Shown here: positions 6,846-15,365 of the stretch, in pieces
How positions within the stretch are numbered: the first letter of the stretch is position 1
Layout: every line of letters begins with the position of its first letter
Source: Cryobacterium sp. Y82
GTDB taxonomy: Bacteria; Actinomycetota; Actinomycetes; Actinomycetales; Microbacteriaceae
DNA: 64,000 nt
Direction of reading: 5' to 3'
NCBI RefSeq assembly: GCF_002929495.1
Contig: NZ_PJJJ01000033.1
Coordinates: forward strand, 174,086 to 238,085
Notes under the pieces: model-generated
Seen by the model: only the letters and a program-made list of their open reading frames with translations
Databases searched by the model: none
Told to the model about the DNA's origin: nothing
Program-made: the position numbers and the translations under genes

Positions 6846-8071
6846 AGCGCGTCGCGAGCAACCTGGTCGGCGCTGTGATCGAAGCCTGGCAGGAAGTGCG
6901 CATCCACAAGACGCGCGTCATGCTGTCGCTGATCGGTGTGGCCGTGGCCGTCTGCGCCATTACGACCGTGGTCGGACTCGGCGCGGTCGCCCAACAAGCC
7001 ACCATCGAACAGAGTGAACGATCGGGCGGTCGTGCCGCGAGCCTCTACCTGTCGGCTTCGATGAACGACGGCTCGACCCCGATCGGTATGCCCGAAATCT
7101 GGCGCACGGCGTTGGATCGATACCAGATCGAATATGCCAGTCGGGTCGTCAACACCAGCCAGACCGTACAATTTGCTGACGGCGCAGTGCCGGTGCAGAC
7201 CATCGGCGTCGACCCGCCTTACGGGACCATGCACCGCGTCACCCTCGAGGAAGGCACCTGGTTCACTGACGCCGACCAGAACCGGCTGGCCCCGGCCGTA
7301 CTTATCAACTCCATCTTCTGGGACCGCCTCGGTCGTCCTGACCTGCGCACGCACCCGACGACGACTCTGGTGGGCGAGCGCACCACGACGGCCGTCGTGA
7401 CCGGTGTCTACCCGTCCCTCTCCTGGGAGACCGAACCGGCAATGTACATGCTCGCCGATGCTCTCACCGCCATTAGCCCGGTCGTGACTGACCCGAATTT
7501 GCAGCAATTCGGACCGCCTGCGTACGAGCTGTGGGTGCCGATTGACGTGTCTGAGCAGCTCGTGACGGCCCTGCAACGCGACGTGCAGGGTGCGCTCGGC
7601 AGCGATGCCTTCGTTCAGGTGAACCGACAGGACTACGCGGCATACCAAAACGGTGACCCCTACCTGTCCCTTAAGCTCACGGTCGGTGCCATCGCCGGTC
7701 TTGTGCTCCTGCTCGGAGCGCTCGGCCTGGTCAACATCGCCCTGGTCACGCTGAAACAGCGCATCCGCGAGATCGGCATTCGGCGCAGCTTCGGCGCGAC
7801 CGCCGGCAGGGTGTTCTTCGCCGTCATGATGGAGAGCGTCGTCGCAACCGTCGTCGCGGGAATTGTCGGGGTGATCGCCGCCGTGCTCATCGTCAAGAGC
7901 CCGCTCGTGGAGGACTTCATCAGCCAGGGCCAGGTCACCGACTTTCCGCCGTTTCCGGTTGAAGCGGCCATCCTTGGCCTGGTCTGCGCGACGGTGGTCG
8001 GTGCCCTCGCCGGATTGATCCCGGCACTGGTTGCGGTGCGGGTGAAGGTGATCGACGCCATCCGCTATTGA
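6842..8071 (+). CDS. MacB-like ABC transporter permease
   Basis: A 409-residue protein with the MacB/FtsX architecture: one N-terminal membrane helix (about residues 20-42), a large extracytoplasmic MacB_PCD-type domain (about 45-270), and three C-terminal membrane helices (about 280-400) including the cytoplasmic motif RIREIGIRRSFGAT between the second and third helices. The ATG overlaps the ATPase stop. Together with the two preceding genes it makes a MacAB-like tripartite system without an outer-membrane partner, as expected in a monoderm. No substrate can be deduced; no bacteriocin, two-component or lantibiotic genes lie next to it. Confidence 0.93.
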   Translation: MKRVASNLVGAVIEAWQEVRIHKTRVMLSLIGVAVAVCAITTVVGLGAVAQQATIEQSERSGGRAASLYLSASMNDGSTPIGMPEIWRTALDRYQIEYASRVVNTSQTVQFADGAVPVQTIGVDPPYGTMHRVTLEEGTWFTDADQNRLAPAVLINSIFWDRLGRPDLRTHPTTTLVGERTTTAVVTGVYPSLSWETEPAMYMLADALTAISPVVTDPNLQQFGPPAYELWVPIDVSEQLVTALQRDVQGALGSDAFVQVNRQDYAAYQNGDPYLSLKLTVGAIAGLVLLLGALGLVNIALVTLKQRIREIGIRRSFGATAGRVFFAVMMESVVATVVAGIVGVIAAVLIVKSPLVEDFISQGQVTDFPPFPVEAAILGLVCATVVGALAGLIPALVAVRVKVIDAIRY

Positions 8072-8157
8072 AATTGAACGGATGCCGCCGCTCGGCTTTT
8101 GCCTACCGACCACGCAGGCCGTGGGCGTGGGGTCGGGCGAATGTCGGTGGTGCTTGG

Positions 8158-8163
8158 TAGCGT
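8158..8163 (+). promoter_or_regulatory. putative leaderless -10 box of ftsK
   Basis: TAGCGT followed by 6 pyrimidine-rich nucleotides and the ATG of ftsK at 8170. No Shine-Dalgarno is present in the gap. Confidence 0.48.
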
Positions 8164-8169
8164 TCTTTC

Positions 8170-11064
8170 ATGGCTACGAGCACTAAGTCGAGCGGGCGTG
8201 CCCGCACGCCGGCAGCGAAGGGCGTTCCGGCGCGCAAACCGGCAACCCGCGGAGCCGGCGCGACCGCTGCACAGAAAACCGTCAAGTTCACCGCCGTCGA
8301 CGTAAAACCGAGCCTCGGTGCCCGTGCCTGGATCGGCCTGGCCCACCTCACCGGCGGTGCCGCCCGTGCCCTGGGCCCAGAGAAACTGTCCAAAGATGAA
8401 CGGCGCGACGGACTGCCGTTCTTCCTCGTTCTGCTCGCCATCTCGGGAGCCGTCGTTGAATGGTTCCTCATCAACAACTTCGTGGCGCAGCAGCTCGACG
8501 CGTACACCTTCGGCGGAGTGTTTGGCCGGGTTGCCTTTGCCCTGCCGGTCATTCTGCTGTTGTTCTCTGTCTGGCTTTTTCGTAAACCCAGTTCCGTGCA
8601 CGACAATGGCCGCATCGGCATCGGGCTCAGCCTGCTGCTCGTGACCATTTCGGGCCTCTGCCACATCTTCGGTGAGCAGCCAGAGCCGCAAGACGGTATG
8701 CCAGCCCTCGCGCTGGCTGGCGGTGTCATCGGGTGGATGATTGCCGCCCCGCTGATCCTGCTGACCACGTCGATCGGCGCCACGATCGTCGTCATTCTGC
8801 TGTTGCTGCTGAGCCTGTTCATCATCACCAAAACCCCGCCGAACCGGGTCGGTCAGCGTTCCCGCGAGCTGTATGAGTGGCTGTTCGGAGCAGAGTTCAC
8901 CGACGAAGATGAACGAATGGCCGAGAAGACGGGCAAGGGTGCCAAGCCGGGCAAGACCGCCCAGGTTGAGCTTGACGGCGTCGACGATGACGAGTCCGAG
9001 GGCGCACTGCCGTGGTGGCGCCGAAACAACAGCAAGCGCGAGGAAGACCCCGACTTTGGCAGCGCATTGTCAACCGAATCCAAACCTGGCCCGGTTGAGG
9101 CCGACCCGCTCAGCGTCCTTCTCGGTGGCAAGCAGTCGCGCGGTGGTTTTGACAGCGCCATCGAATCCGAGGTGACCGACCACACCGCGCCGCCCGAACG
9201 AGACCATTACGGCACCGAGGTGCTGGAAGACCTGCGCAAGGCCGAGCTCGCCGTCAAACGGTTTACCGGCGAGGTCGACCTGGGCACAGGGCCGTCCACC
9301 GGCCTGCACTCCGACGATCCGGCCGGGCACACTGAGGTTCTTCCCGGCTTCGACGACGTCTTTCCCGAATTGAGTCAGGCAGTGGATGCCGATGGCGCGG
9401 CCCTCCCGCCGCTCGCTTCCGTCGACCCCCACCCGGCCATTCCCTATCTCGTGCCCGCGGCATCCACTCTTACGGCCGGCCCGCCGGCCAAGGCCCGCTC
9501 GGCCGCCAACGATGATGTCGTCAAGTCGATCACCGAGGTGCTTCGCCAGTTCCAGGTCGATGCCAAGGTCACCGGATTCTCCCGCGGCCCTACGGTCACA
9601 CAGTACGAGATCGAACTCGGCCCCGGCGTCAAGGTCGAGCGGGTTACTGCGCTGAGCAAGAACCTCTCCTACGCGGTCGCCTCGAACGAAGTTCGTATCC
9701 TCTCGCCCATTCCCGGCAAGAGCGCCATCGGCATCGAGATTCCTAACACGGACCGTGAGATCGTCACCCTCGGGGACGTACTGCGGTCGAGTACTGCCAC
9801 TAACGCTACCCACCCAATGACCATCGGTGTCGGTAAGGACGTCGGCGGCGGTTTCGTTATCGCCAACCTCGCCAAGATGCCCCACCTGCTCGTGGCCGGG
9901 TCGACCGGCTCCGGTAAGTCGAGCTTCGTCAACTCCATGATCACGAGCCTGCTCATGCGCGCGAAGCCAAGTGACGTGCGCATGGTGCTCATCGACCCGA
10001 AACGGGTCGAGCTGGCCGCCTATGCCGGCGTTCCGCACCTCATCACGCCCATCATCACCAACCCGAAGAAAGCGGCCGAAGCGCTGCAGTGGGTCGTGAA
10101 AGAGATGGACATGCGTTACGACGACCTCGCAAGCTTCGGCTTTCGCCACATCGACGACTTCAACAAGGCGGTCGTCAACGGCGAGCTCGTGTTGCCGGTC
10201 GGCAGCGAACGCAAGCTCAAGCCCTACCCCTACCTGCTGGTCGTCGTCGATGAGCTGGCCGACCTCATGATGGTCGCACCGCGCGACGTGGAAGACTCCA
10301 TCGTGCGCATCACCCAGCTGGCCCGCGCCTCCGGAATTCACCTCGTACTGGCTACCCAGAGGCCCAGCGTCGACGTGGTCACCGGACTGATCAAAGCCAA
10401 CGTGCCGTCACGACTGGCCTTTGCCGTCACGAGCGTCACCGACTCCCGGGTCATCCTTGACCAGCCCGGCGCCGACAAGCTCATCGGCCAGGGCGACGCG
10501 CTGTTCCTGCCGATGGGCGCCTCCAAAGCCGTTCGCGTGCAGGGGGCCTGGGTCACCGAAGATGAGATCGAAAAGGTCGTCAAGCACGTCACCATGCAGG
10601 CTCGGCCGGACTACCGGCCGGACGTCTCCATGGTCGCCCCGCGCAAAGAAATCGACTCTGATATCGGCGACGACCTCGAGGTGCTCCTCGCCGCGGCCGA
10701 ACTCGTCGTCTCGACCCAGTTCGGGTCGACCTCGATGCTGCAGCGCAAGCTGCGGGTCGGTTTCGCCAAGGCCGGTCGCCTGATGGACCTGCTCGAATCC
10801 CGCGAAATTGTCGGCCCGTCCGAAGGCTCCAAGGCGCGTGACGTGCTGGTGAATGCTGAACAGTTGCCGAGCGTGCTGGCCCGCCTGCGCGGCTCCGACG
10901 ACGAGCAGCACGCCCTGAAGGCGCAGTCGGGGGATTCCCGTGTCGAGTCAGCGCCCGACCCACGCTATGCCGACGACCCGGTAGAGAAAATGTCACAGGG
11001 GTATCCTGAGGTGGATGGCGCCGAGGATGACGAGGATGCCTGGAAACTAACCGGCAGGGACTGA
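8170..11064 (+). CDS. ftsK: DNA translocase FtsK/SpoIIIE
   Basis: A 964-residue septal DNA pump that moves the chromosome terminus during division. Layout: a Lys/Ala-rich start, four or five membrane helices (about residues 75-225, FtsK_4TM), an acidic linker to about 440, the alpha domain ([20 protein letters not shown] onward), the RecA-like motor with Walker [11 protein letters not shown] near residues 577-587 and Walker [13 protein letters not shown], and a C-terminal winged-helix gamma domain (from [15 protein letters not shown]) that would read orienting sequences. Length and domains are complete. It precedes pgsA by 3 nt, as in mycobacteria where ftsK, pgsA, a ClgR-type regulator and recA are near neighbours. 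A TAGCGT box 6 nt upstream suggests a leaderless start. Confidence 0.97.
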   Translation: MATSTKSSGRARTPAAKGVPARKPATRGAGATAAQKTVKFTAVDVKPSLGARAWIGLAHLTGGAARALGPEKLSKDERRDGLPFFLVLLAISGAVVEWFLINNFVAQQLDAYTFGGVFGRVAFALPVILLLFSVWLFRKPSSVHDNGRIGIGLSLLLVTISGLCHIFGEQPEPQDGMPALALAGGVIGWMIAAPLILLTTSIGATIVVILLLLLSLFIITKTPPNRVGQRSRELYEWLFGAEFTDEDERMAEKTGKGAKPGKTAQVELDGVDDDESEGALPWWRRNNSKREEDPDFGSALSTESKPGPVEADPLSVLLGGKQSRGGFDSAIESEVTDHTAPPERDHYGTEVLEDLRKAELAVKRFTGEVDLGTGPSTGLHSDDPAGHTEVLPGFDDVFPELSQAVDADGAALPPLASVDPHPAIPYLVPAASTLTAGPPAKARSAANDDVVKSITEVLRQFQVDAKVTGFSRGPTVTQYEIELGPGVKVERVTALSKNLSYAVASNEVRILSPIPGKSAIGIEIPNTDREIVTLGDVLRSSTATNATHPMTIGVGKDVGGGFVIANLAKMPHLLVAGSTGSGKSSFVNSMITSLLMRAKPSDVRMVLIDPKRVELAAYAGVPHLITPIITNPKKAAEALQWVVKEMDMRYDDLASFGFRHIDDFNKAVVNGELVLPVGSERKLKPYPYLLVVVDELADLMMVAPRDVEDSIVRITQLARASGIHLVLATQRPSVDVVTGLIKANVPSRLAFAVTSVTDSRVILDQPGADKLIGQGDALFLPMGASKAVRVQGAWVTEDEIEKVVKHVTMQARPDYRPDVSMVAPRKEIDSDIGDDLEVLLAAAELVVSTQFGSTSMLQRKLRVGFAKAGRLMDLLESREIVGPSEGSKARDVLVNAEQLPSVLARLRGSDDEQHALKAQSGDSRVESAPDPRYADDPVEKMSQGYPEVDGAEDDEDAWKLTGRD

Positions 11065-11067
11065 ACC

Positions 11068-11661
11068 ATGGCAATACCGCACGACTTTGTCTCCCGCCCC
11101 AGCAACTGGAACGTACCCAACCTGATCACGGTTGTGCGCATCCTGCTCGCCCCGGTCTTCATCTGGATGCTGCTGGCCGCCAATGGCCCCCAGGATGCCT
11201 TGCGCTGGGCCGCCGCCGTGCTGTTCATCATCGCGATCGCCACCGACGGTATCGACGGCATGATTGCCCGCCGCCATAATCTGGTCACGGATCTTGGAAA
11301 AATCCTGGACCCGATTGCCGATAAGATCCTCACCGGTGGTGCGTTGGTGTGCCTGTCCACCCTGGGGGAGCTGCCCTGGTGGGTGACCATCGTCATCCTG
11401 GTGCGTGAAATCGGCATCACCGTGTTCCGCTTCGTTATGCTGCGCGACCGGGTCATTCCGGCCAGCCGCGGCGGCAAGCTCAAGACCATCGCCCAGTCCG
11501 TGTCGATCTCGCTCGCGCTGCTGCCGTTCCAGCCGGTCTTCGGCGAATGGGTGGACTGGGTCAACACGGCGACCATGACCATCGCTCTCGTGCTCACCGT
11601 CGTCTCCGGCCTGGACTACCTCATCTCAGCCTGGCGTCTGCGAAAGCACGACGTTGCCTGA
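11068..11661 (+). CDS. pgsA: CDP-diacylglycerol-glycerol-3-phosphate 3-phosphatidyltransferase
   Basis: A 197-residue CDP-alcohol phosphatidyltransferase with five or six membrane helices. The family signature D-x2-D-G-x2-A-R-x8-G-x3-D-x3-D is visible as TDGIDGMIARRHNLVTDLGKILDPIAD, given here in two parts: ATDGIDGMIARR and DLGKILDPIADK. The enzyme makes phosphatidylglycerol phosphate at the cytoplasmic membrane. It starts 3 nt after the ftsK stop with a modest GGGA site, and its stop overlaps the cinA-like gene by 8 nt. Position between ftsK and cinA supports PgsA, although a related phosphatidylinositol-type transferase cannot be excluded from sequence alone. Confidence 0.92.
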   Translation: MAIPHDFVSRPSNWNVPNLITVVRILLAPVFIWMLLAANGPQDALRWAAAVLFIIAIATDGIDGMIARRHNLVTDLGKILDPIADKILTGGALVCLSTLGELPWWVTIVILVREIGITVFRFVMLRDRVIPASRGGKLKTIAQSVSISLALLPFQPVFGEWVDWVNTATMTIALVLTVVSGLDYLISAWRLRKHDVA

Positions 11662-12190
11662 GCCGGTGCACACGACGGCGGTGGATGCGACGGCAGTGGA
11701 TGCGACGGCCGAGTTGATTGCGGAACTCACCGCCCGTCATCTCACTATCGCCGTCGCTGAATCCCTCACCGGAGGGCTGCTCGTGGCTGAACTCGTGCGT
11801 ATACCCGGGGCGTCCACAGTGGTTCGTGGGGGAGTGGTCGCGTACGACACCGCCTTGAAGCGCGACCTGCTCCAGGTCGACAGCAGCGTGCTTAACGTTC
11901 ACGGCCCGGTGCACGCCGACGTCGCAAAGCAGATGGCGGGTGGAGTGCGTACCCTGCTCGCGGTCAACGACGTGCGCGCCGATATCGGCGTGTCGACGAC
12001 GGGTGTCGCCGGGCCGGGCCCGGACGGTGGTCACCCAGCCGGAACGGTGTTCATCGGCCTGTCAAAAGGAAGCGGTTCGTGGGCCGTGCCGCTGCACCTG
12101 GACGGCGATCGGACCGAGATTCGCGCCGAAACTGTACGTCAGGCGATTGATGCTGTACGTGCGCTGATAGTGGAGGGTGACGCGGAATAG
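11654..12190 (+). CDS. cinA: CinA C-terminal domain protein (nicotinamide-nucleotide amidohydrolase)
   Basis: A 178-residue stand-alone CinA C-terminal (PncC) domain: AVAESLTGGLLVAELVRIPGAS near the N-terminus, VVAYDTALKRDLLQV, and GVAGPGPDGGHPAGTVFIGL in the centre. PncC deamidates nicotinamide mononucleotide in pyridine-nucleotide salvage. The N-terminal molybdopterin-like domain of full CinA is absent, as usual in actinobacteria. It starts with TTG at 11654, overlapping pgsA by 8 nt, and has an Ala/Val/Asp repeat in its first residues (TTAVDATAVDATAE) encoded by a short tandem repeat (GTGGATGCGACGGC-like). Older literature links this locus with competence and DNA damage through co-transcription with recA. 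Confidence 0.9.
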   Translation: MPEPVHTTAVDATAVDATAELIAELTARHLTIAVAESLTGGLLVAELVRIPGASTVVRGGVVAYDTALKRDLLQVDSSVLNVHGPVHADVAKQMAGGVRTLLAVNDVRADIGVSTTGVAGPGPDGGHPAGTVFIGLSKGSGSWAVPLHLDGDRTEIRAETVRQAIDAVRALIVEGDAE

Positions 12191-12349
12191 TTCCTGTTAC
12201 GGGCTGGTTACATCGAGGACATTCACAAGCAAAGCCCAGTGATTCTCGGTAGTGTCAAAATATCGGAAGGGATGCAGTATTCTAAGCATCCACCACCGCA
12301 ATCCGATGGTCATAGGCCTTAAATTATTAGGCATAAGAAGGAGGTTCCG

Positions 12350-12658
12350 ATGATTCTTGTTCGTCAGGAAATCGGCGATGTGCTCAGGGACTTCCGCCTG
12401 CAAAAGGGGCGTACCCTGCGTCAGGTCGCAAGCAAAGCCAGCGTCGCGCTCGGCTACCTCAGCGAGGTAGAACGGGGACAAAAAGAGGCCTCCTCGGAGA
12501 TTCTCGCCTCTGTCGCAGACGCACTGGAAACCCCGATCTCGGTCATCATGCGCGAAGTCGGTGACCGCCTCGCGATCATCGAGGGTATCGATCAGTTCCC
12601 CGACACGGTACCGGACGAGTTTGTCAATACGTTCGATGCCGACTTCATGGTGCGTTAG
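12350..12658 (+). CDS. clgR: XRE-family regulator, ClgR/PopR-like
   Basis: A 102-residue DNA-binding protein with a Cro/C1-type helix-turn-helix at about residues 13-60 (LRQVASKASVALGYLSEVERG). This is the pattern of ClgR, the actinobacterial activator of Clp protease and envelope-stress genes, and the location downstream of pgsA-cinA and upstream of recA matches ClgR loci in Mycobacterium and Corynebacterium. A strong AAGGAGG site (12338-12344) precedes the ATG by 5 nt, so this gene is efficiently translated from a leadered message. The C-terminal tail ends in FDADFMVR; a hydrophobic or acidic tail is used for Clp-dependent turnover in some ClgR proteins, which is inference here. The name is assigned by family and synteny. 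Confidence 0.85.
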   Translation: MILVRQEIGDVLRDFRLQKGRTLRQVASKASVALGYLSEVERGQKEASSEILASVADALETPISVIMREVGDRLAIIEGIDQFPDTVPDEFVNTFDADFMVR

Positions 12659-12693
12659 TCACCAATCGGTGCCATTTCAGGATTTACAATAAG

Positions 12694-12730
12694 AACCACC
12701 GCCGACGAGGTCTGTCGGCGGTGGTTTTGT
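12694..12730 (+). terminator. intrinsic terminator after clgR
   Basis: A 13-bp perfect stem (AACCACCGCCGAC pairing with GTCGGCGGTGGTT), a 7-nt loop and a short T-rich tail (TTGTTT). It ends the ftsK-pgsA-cinA-clgR transcription block and separates it from DUF3046/recA. Confidence 0.85.
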
Positions 12731-12772
12731 TTCGGTATCAAGTGTCAGGCAGCGACGGATTGAAGGAGTGTT

Positions 12773-12997
12773 GTGCGACTGAGCGAGTTCCGCACCGCGA
12801 TGAAAGAGGAGTTTGGTGACGCGTACGGGCGTGTCCTTACCCGCGATCTCGTGCTCACCCCGCTCGGCGGTCGAACAGCCGATCAGGCCCTCACAGCCGG
12901 TGTTCCCGCTCGCGATGTTTGGCTGGCCCTCTGCGCCGAGGTCGACGTGCCCCGCAGCCGCTGGTACGGCGCCGGCGTCCCAGCTCCCCGCCCGTAG
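12773..12997 (+). CDS. DUF3046 protein
   Basis: A 74-residue protein of the DUF3046 family, recognised by MRLSEFRTAMKEEFG at the start, the LGGRTADQAL segment and the RSRWYG end. These small actinobacterial proteins lie almost always just upstream of recA; function is unknown to me. The GTG at 12773 is preceded by AAGGAG about 7 nt upstream. There is no membrane segment or cysteine pair except a single Cys in WLALCAEVDVPRS. The Glu/Arg-rich amphipathic start suggests a small cytosolic helical protein. It sits between the clgR terminator and the LexA box of recA, so it may have its own promoter. Confidence 0.87.
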   Translation: MRLSEFRTAMKEEFGDAYGRVLTRDLVLTPLGGRTADQALTAGVPARDVWLALCAEVDVPRSRWYGAGVPAPRP

Positions 12998-13316
12998 CGC
13001 GGTCAAACCCTTCCGCTTAGGCTGATACTTCGACACGCCGCAAAGAATTCCCGGCAATGCTCGAATATCTGTTCGGTCTTGATAGACTCCTCCACAGCAG
13101 GCAACTTGACAGATTGTGCACCGTCCGTTCGTGCCCCCGGCCAGTGTCGGAGGTGCGGCGTACAGTCAAATCTGTCAGAGAACGTCAGCAACTGCCTTGT
13201 CGAAACACGCACCGGGGTTCTTCCGGTGGGTGCGCCGACAGCCTATAGGCGCCACTACGCACCCCGCAGCGCTGTTCACGGTCGGCGGCAGTGCAGAACC
13301 CAAGGAGATCACGACC
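12998..13316 (+). promoter_or_regulatory. recA 5' region (319 nt without a gene)
   Basis: Besides the LexA box at 13061-13076 and a TAGACT hexamer at 13083-13088, the region has TTGACA at 13106-13111 and TACAGT at 13161-13166, not at ideal spacing to one another. It ends in AAGGAG (13302-13307), 9 nt before the recA ATG. An open frame runs into recA from 13116 but has no conserved content. A long leader is known for recA in several actinobacteria; nothing else is recognisable. Confidence 0.5.
13061..13076 (+). promoter_or_regulatory. LexA (SOS) box upstream of recA
   Basis: TCGAATATCTGTTCGG contains CGAAT-N4-GTTCG, one mismatch from the actinobacterial/Gram-positive LexA consensus CGAAC-N4-GTTCG. 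It lies 241 nt before the recA ATG, just ahead of a TAGACT hexamer (13083-13088) that could be a -10 element. lexA is present in the same window at 29402-30112. Confidence 0.75.
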
Positions 13317-14462
13317 ATGGCATCACAAGCTAACCGCGAGAAAGCCCTCGAGACCGCTCTCGCGCAAATCGACCGTCAGTTCGGCAAAGGATCGGTCATG
13401 CGTCTCGGCAGCGACGATCGTGCCCCCGTCGAGACCATTTCGACTGGGTCGATTGCCCTGGACGTCGCACTCGGCGTTGGTGGACTGCCGCGTGGCCGCA
13501 TCGTGGAAATCTACGGTCCGGAGTCTTCGGGCAAGACCACCCTCACCCTGCATGCCATTGCGAACGCGCAGAAGAACGGTGGCATCGCCGCGTTTATCGA
13601 CGCCGAGCACGCCCTCGATCCGGAATATGCCAAGAAGCTCGGCGTCGATATCGACGCCCTTCTCGTGTCCCAGCCCGACACCGGTGAGCAGGCCCTCGAG
13701 ATAGCCGACATGCTCGTGCGAAGCGGTTCCATCGACCTGATCGTCGTCGACTCCGTTGCAGCGCTCGTGCCGCGCGCCGAGATTGAGGGCGAGATGGGTG
13801 ACTCGCACGTGGGCCTGCAGGCCCGTCTCATGTCGCAGGCTCTCCGCAAACTCACCGGTGGCCTCAGCCAGACCAACACAACCATGATCTTCATCAATCA
13901 GTTGCGCGAGAAGATCGGTGTGTTCTTCGGCAGCCCCGAGACCACCTCTGGCGGTAAAGCACTCAAGTTCTATGCCTCGGTGCGCCTCGACATTCGGCGC
14001 ATTGAAACCCTGAAAGACGGCACCGACGCCATCGGTAACCGCACCAGGGTCAAGGTCGTCAAGAACAAGATGGCACCGCCCTTCAAACAGGCCGAGTTCG
14101 ACATCATCTACGGCATCGGCATCTCCCGCGAGGGCAGCCTGATCGACTTCGGCGTTGACCAGGGCATCGTCAAGAAGTCTGGCGCCTGGTACACCTACGA
14201 CGGCGACCAACTCGGCCAGGGCAAAGAGAACTCGCGCAATTTTCTGCTCAAGAATCCCGACATGGCCAACGAGATTGAGCGTAAGATTCTCATCAAGCTC
14301 GGCATCGGCCCCGAAGGCATCGCAGCCAAGGCCGCCGAGAAGGCCGCTGCCGCCATCGCGCTGGAGGCCGAAACCAAGGCTAAAGCCGAAGCGGATGCCG
14401 CAGCTCTGCTGGCCGATGGCCCGGTCGCTACCAAGGCCCCGGTCGTTCGCAAGACCGCTTAG
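13317..14462 (+). CDS. recA: recombinase RecA
   Basis: A 381-residue recombinase that forms ATP-dependent filaments on single-stranded DNA, drives homologous recombination and triggers LexA self-cleavage. Walker A GPESSGKT is at residues 67-74, and MAW-type core segments ([41 protein letters not shown]) are intact. No intein is present. The start is the ATG at 13317 with AAGGAG upstream; the open frame extends further 5' but lacks RecA sequence. The C-terminus is an Ala/Lys/Glu-rich tail ([17 protein letters not shown]). A LexA box upstream indicates SOS control. recX follows 62 nt downstream. Confidence 0.98.
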   Translation: MASQANREKALETALAQIDRQFGKGSVMRLGSDDRAPVETISTGSIALDVALGVGGLPRGRIVEIYGPESSGKTTLTLHAIANAQKNGGIAAFIDAEHALDPEYAKKLGVDIDALLVSQPDTGEQALEIADMLVRSGSIDLIVVDSVAALVPRAEIEGEMGDSHVGLQARLMSQALRKLTGGLSQTNTTMIFINQLREKIGVFFGSPETTSGGKALKFYASVRLDIRRIETLKDGTDAIGNRTRVKVVKNKMAPPFKQAEFDIIYGIGISREGSLIDFGVDQGIVKKSGAWYTYDGDQLGQGKENSRNFLLKNPDMANEIERKILIKLGIGPEGIAAKAAEKAAAAIALEAETKAKAEADAAALLADGPVATKAPVVRKTA

Positions 14463-14524
14463 CCGGCAACGCAGCTACAGCAAGGAACCGCACTAAACGA
14501 GCACCGAAAAGGCAGGTCACGGGA

Positions 14525-15292
14525 ATGGTTCACTTCGAACCCCAGGATGATGCAGCAGAACGCACAGACGCCGGATTGGCTCCCGTGACCTACCTGCACG
14601 GTGCGGCCCCGGGAATGAAGCGTCGCTCCCCCCTCGAGGTCGGTCCGGTCGAGGTCGGTCCGGTCGAGGTCGGCGTCGATCCGCTCGGTCCGGCCGAGGT
14701 CGACAGGTTTTCGGCGGCAGCGGCCACCAAGGCTGAGGCTGCAGCTGTCACGGCCGACATAGCGCTAGACGACGACGCTCTCGCCTCGGCCGAAGCAATC
14801 GACCAGCGCGAACGGGCCGAAAAAGTACTGCTGCACCGACTGCGGGGCCGCTCGCTGTCGACGGTCGAGGCGCTGCTGGTGCTCAGTGCCACCGGTGTCG
14901 ACTCGGGCGAAGCGAGTGAGATCATTGCAAAGTTCATCGAGCTGAACTACCTCGACGAGGCCAAACTCGCCGATCAGATCATCCACAGCCATAACGTGCG
15001 CAAGGGTCTCGGACGCAACGGTGTCGAAGCTGAAATGCGCCGGCGCAAGCTTGATCCAAGCGTCATGATGGACAAGCTCGAAGAGCTCCCCGATGACGAA
15101 GCGGAGCGCGCTATCGACCTCGCCACCAAGCGCATCGGACAGATGGAACGCTTCGACGACCAGACTATCGATCGCCGACTCACCGGTTTTCTCATGCGTA
15201 AGGGTTACAGCTCCTCAGCGGTACGTCTCGCGGTCAAGGCAGCTATGGACAGCCGCGGCGGCGGTGCCGCCTCTCGCGTACGGTTCCGTTGA
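14525..15292 (+). CDS. recX: regulatory protein RecX
   Basis: A 255-residue RecX-type regulator that limits RecA filament extension. The RecX repeats occupy about residues 95-250, with LHRLRGRSLSTVEALLVLSATG, YLDEAKLADQIIHSHNVRKGLG and FLMRKGYSSSAVRLAVKAA. The first about 85 residues are an extension of low complexity containing EVGPVEVGPVEVGVD, encoded by a 15-bp tandem repeat at 14637-14678. It follows recA closely and is likely co-transcribed under LexA control. No strong Shine-Dalgarno is visible before the ATG at 14525 (ACGGGA). It is longer than enterobacterial RecX (about 166) mainly because of the N-terminal region. Confidence 0.92.
   Translation: MVHFEPQDDAAERTDAGLAPVTYLHGAAPGMKRRSPLEVGPVEVGPVEVGVDPLGPAEVDRFSAAAATKAEAAAVTADIALDDDALASAEAIDQRERAEKVLLHRLRGRSLSTVEALLVLSATGVDSGEASEIIAKFIELNYLDEAKLADQIIHSHNVRKGLGRNGVEAEMRRRKLDPSVMMDKLEELPDDEAERAIDLATKRIGQMERFDDQTIDRRLTGFLMRKGYSSSAVRLAVKAAMDSRGGGAASRVRFR
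14637..14678 (+). repeat. 15-bp tandem repeat inside recX
   Basis: GAGGTCGGTCCGGTC is repeated about 2.8 times in frame, coding for repeated EVGPV. The unit is a multiple of three, so copy number can change without a frameshift. Confidence 0.75.
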
Positions 15293-15350
15293 CGCCTTCA
15301 CAAATGCAGCATTTCGCCCGGCGCACGGCTCACACACCGAATTGCTCGCG

Positions 15351-15356
15351 TAAACT
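15351..15356 (+). promoter_or_regulatory. putative leaderless -10 box of miaB
   Basis: TAAACT lies 9 nt before the ATG of miaB at 15366. The intervening ATACGCACT has no Shine-Dalgarno. A shifted hexamer would give a shorter spacing. Confidence 0.48.
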
Positions 15357-15365
15357 ATACGCACT

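Noticed and set aside
6485..8113. A 542-codon minus-strand frame opposite the MacB-like operon.
   Set aside because: The product is His/Asp/Arg-rich with no domain, and it covers two well-supported ABC transporter genes. It is a GC-skew shadow.
13116..13316. N-terminal extension of recA by 67 codons.
   Set aside because: The sequence is not RecA-like and contains leader DNA; ATG 13317 has AAGGAG and conserved sequence begins there.
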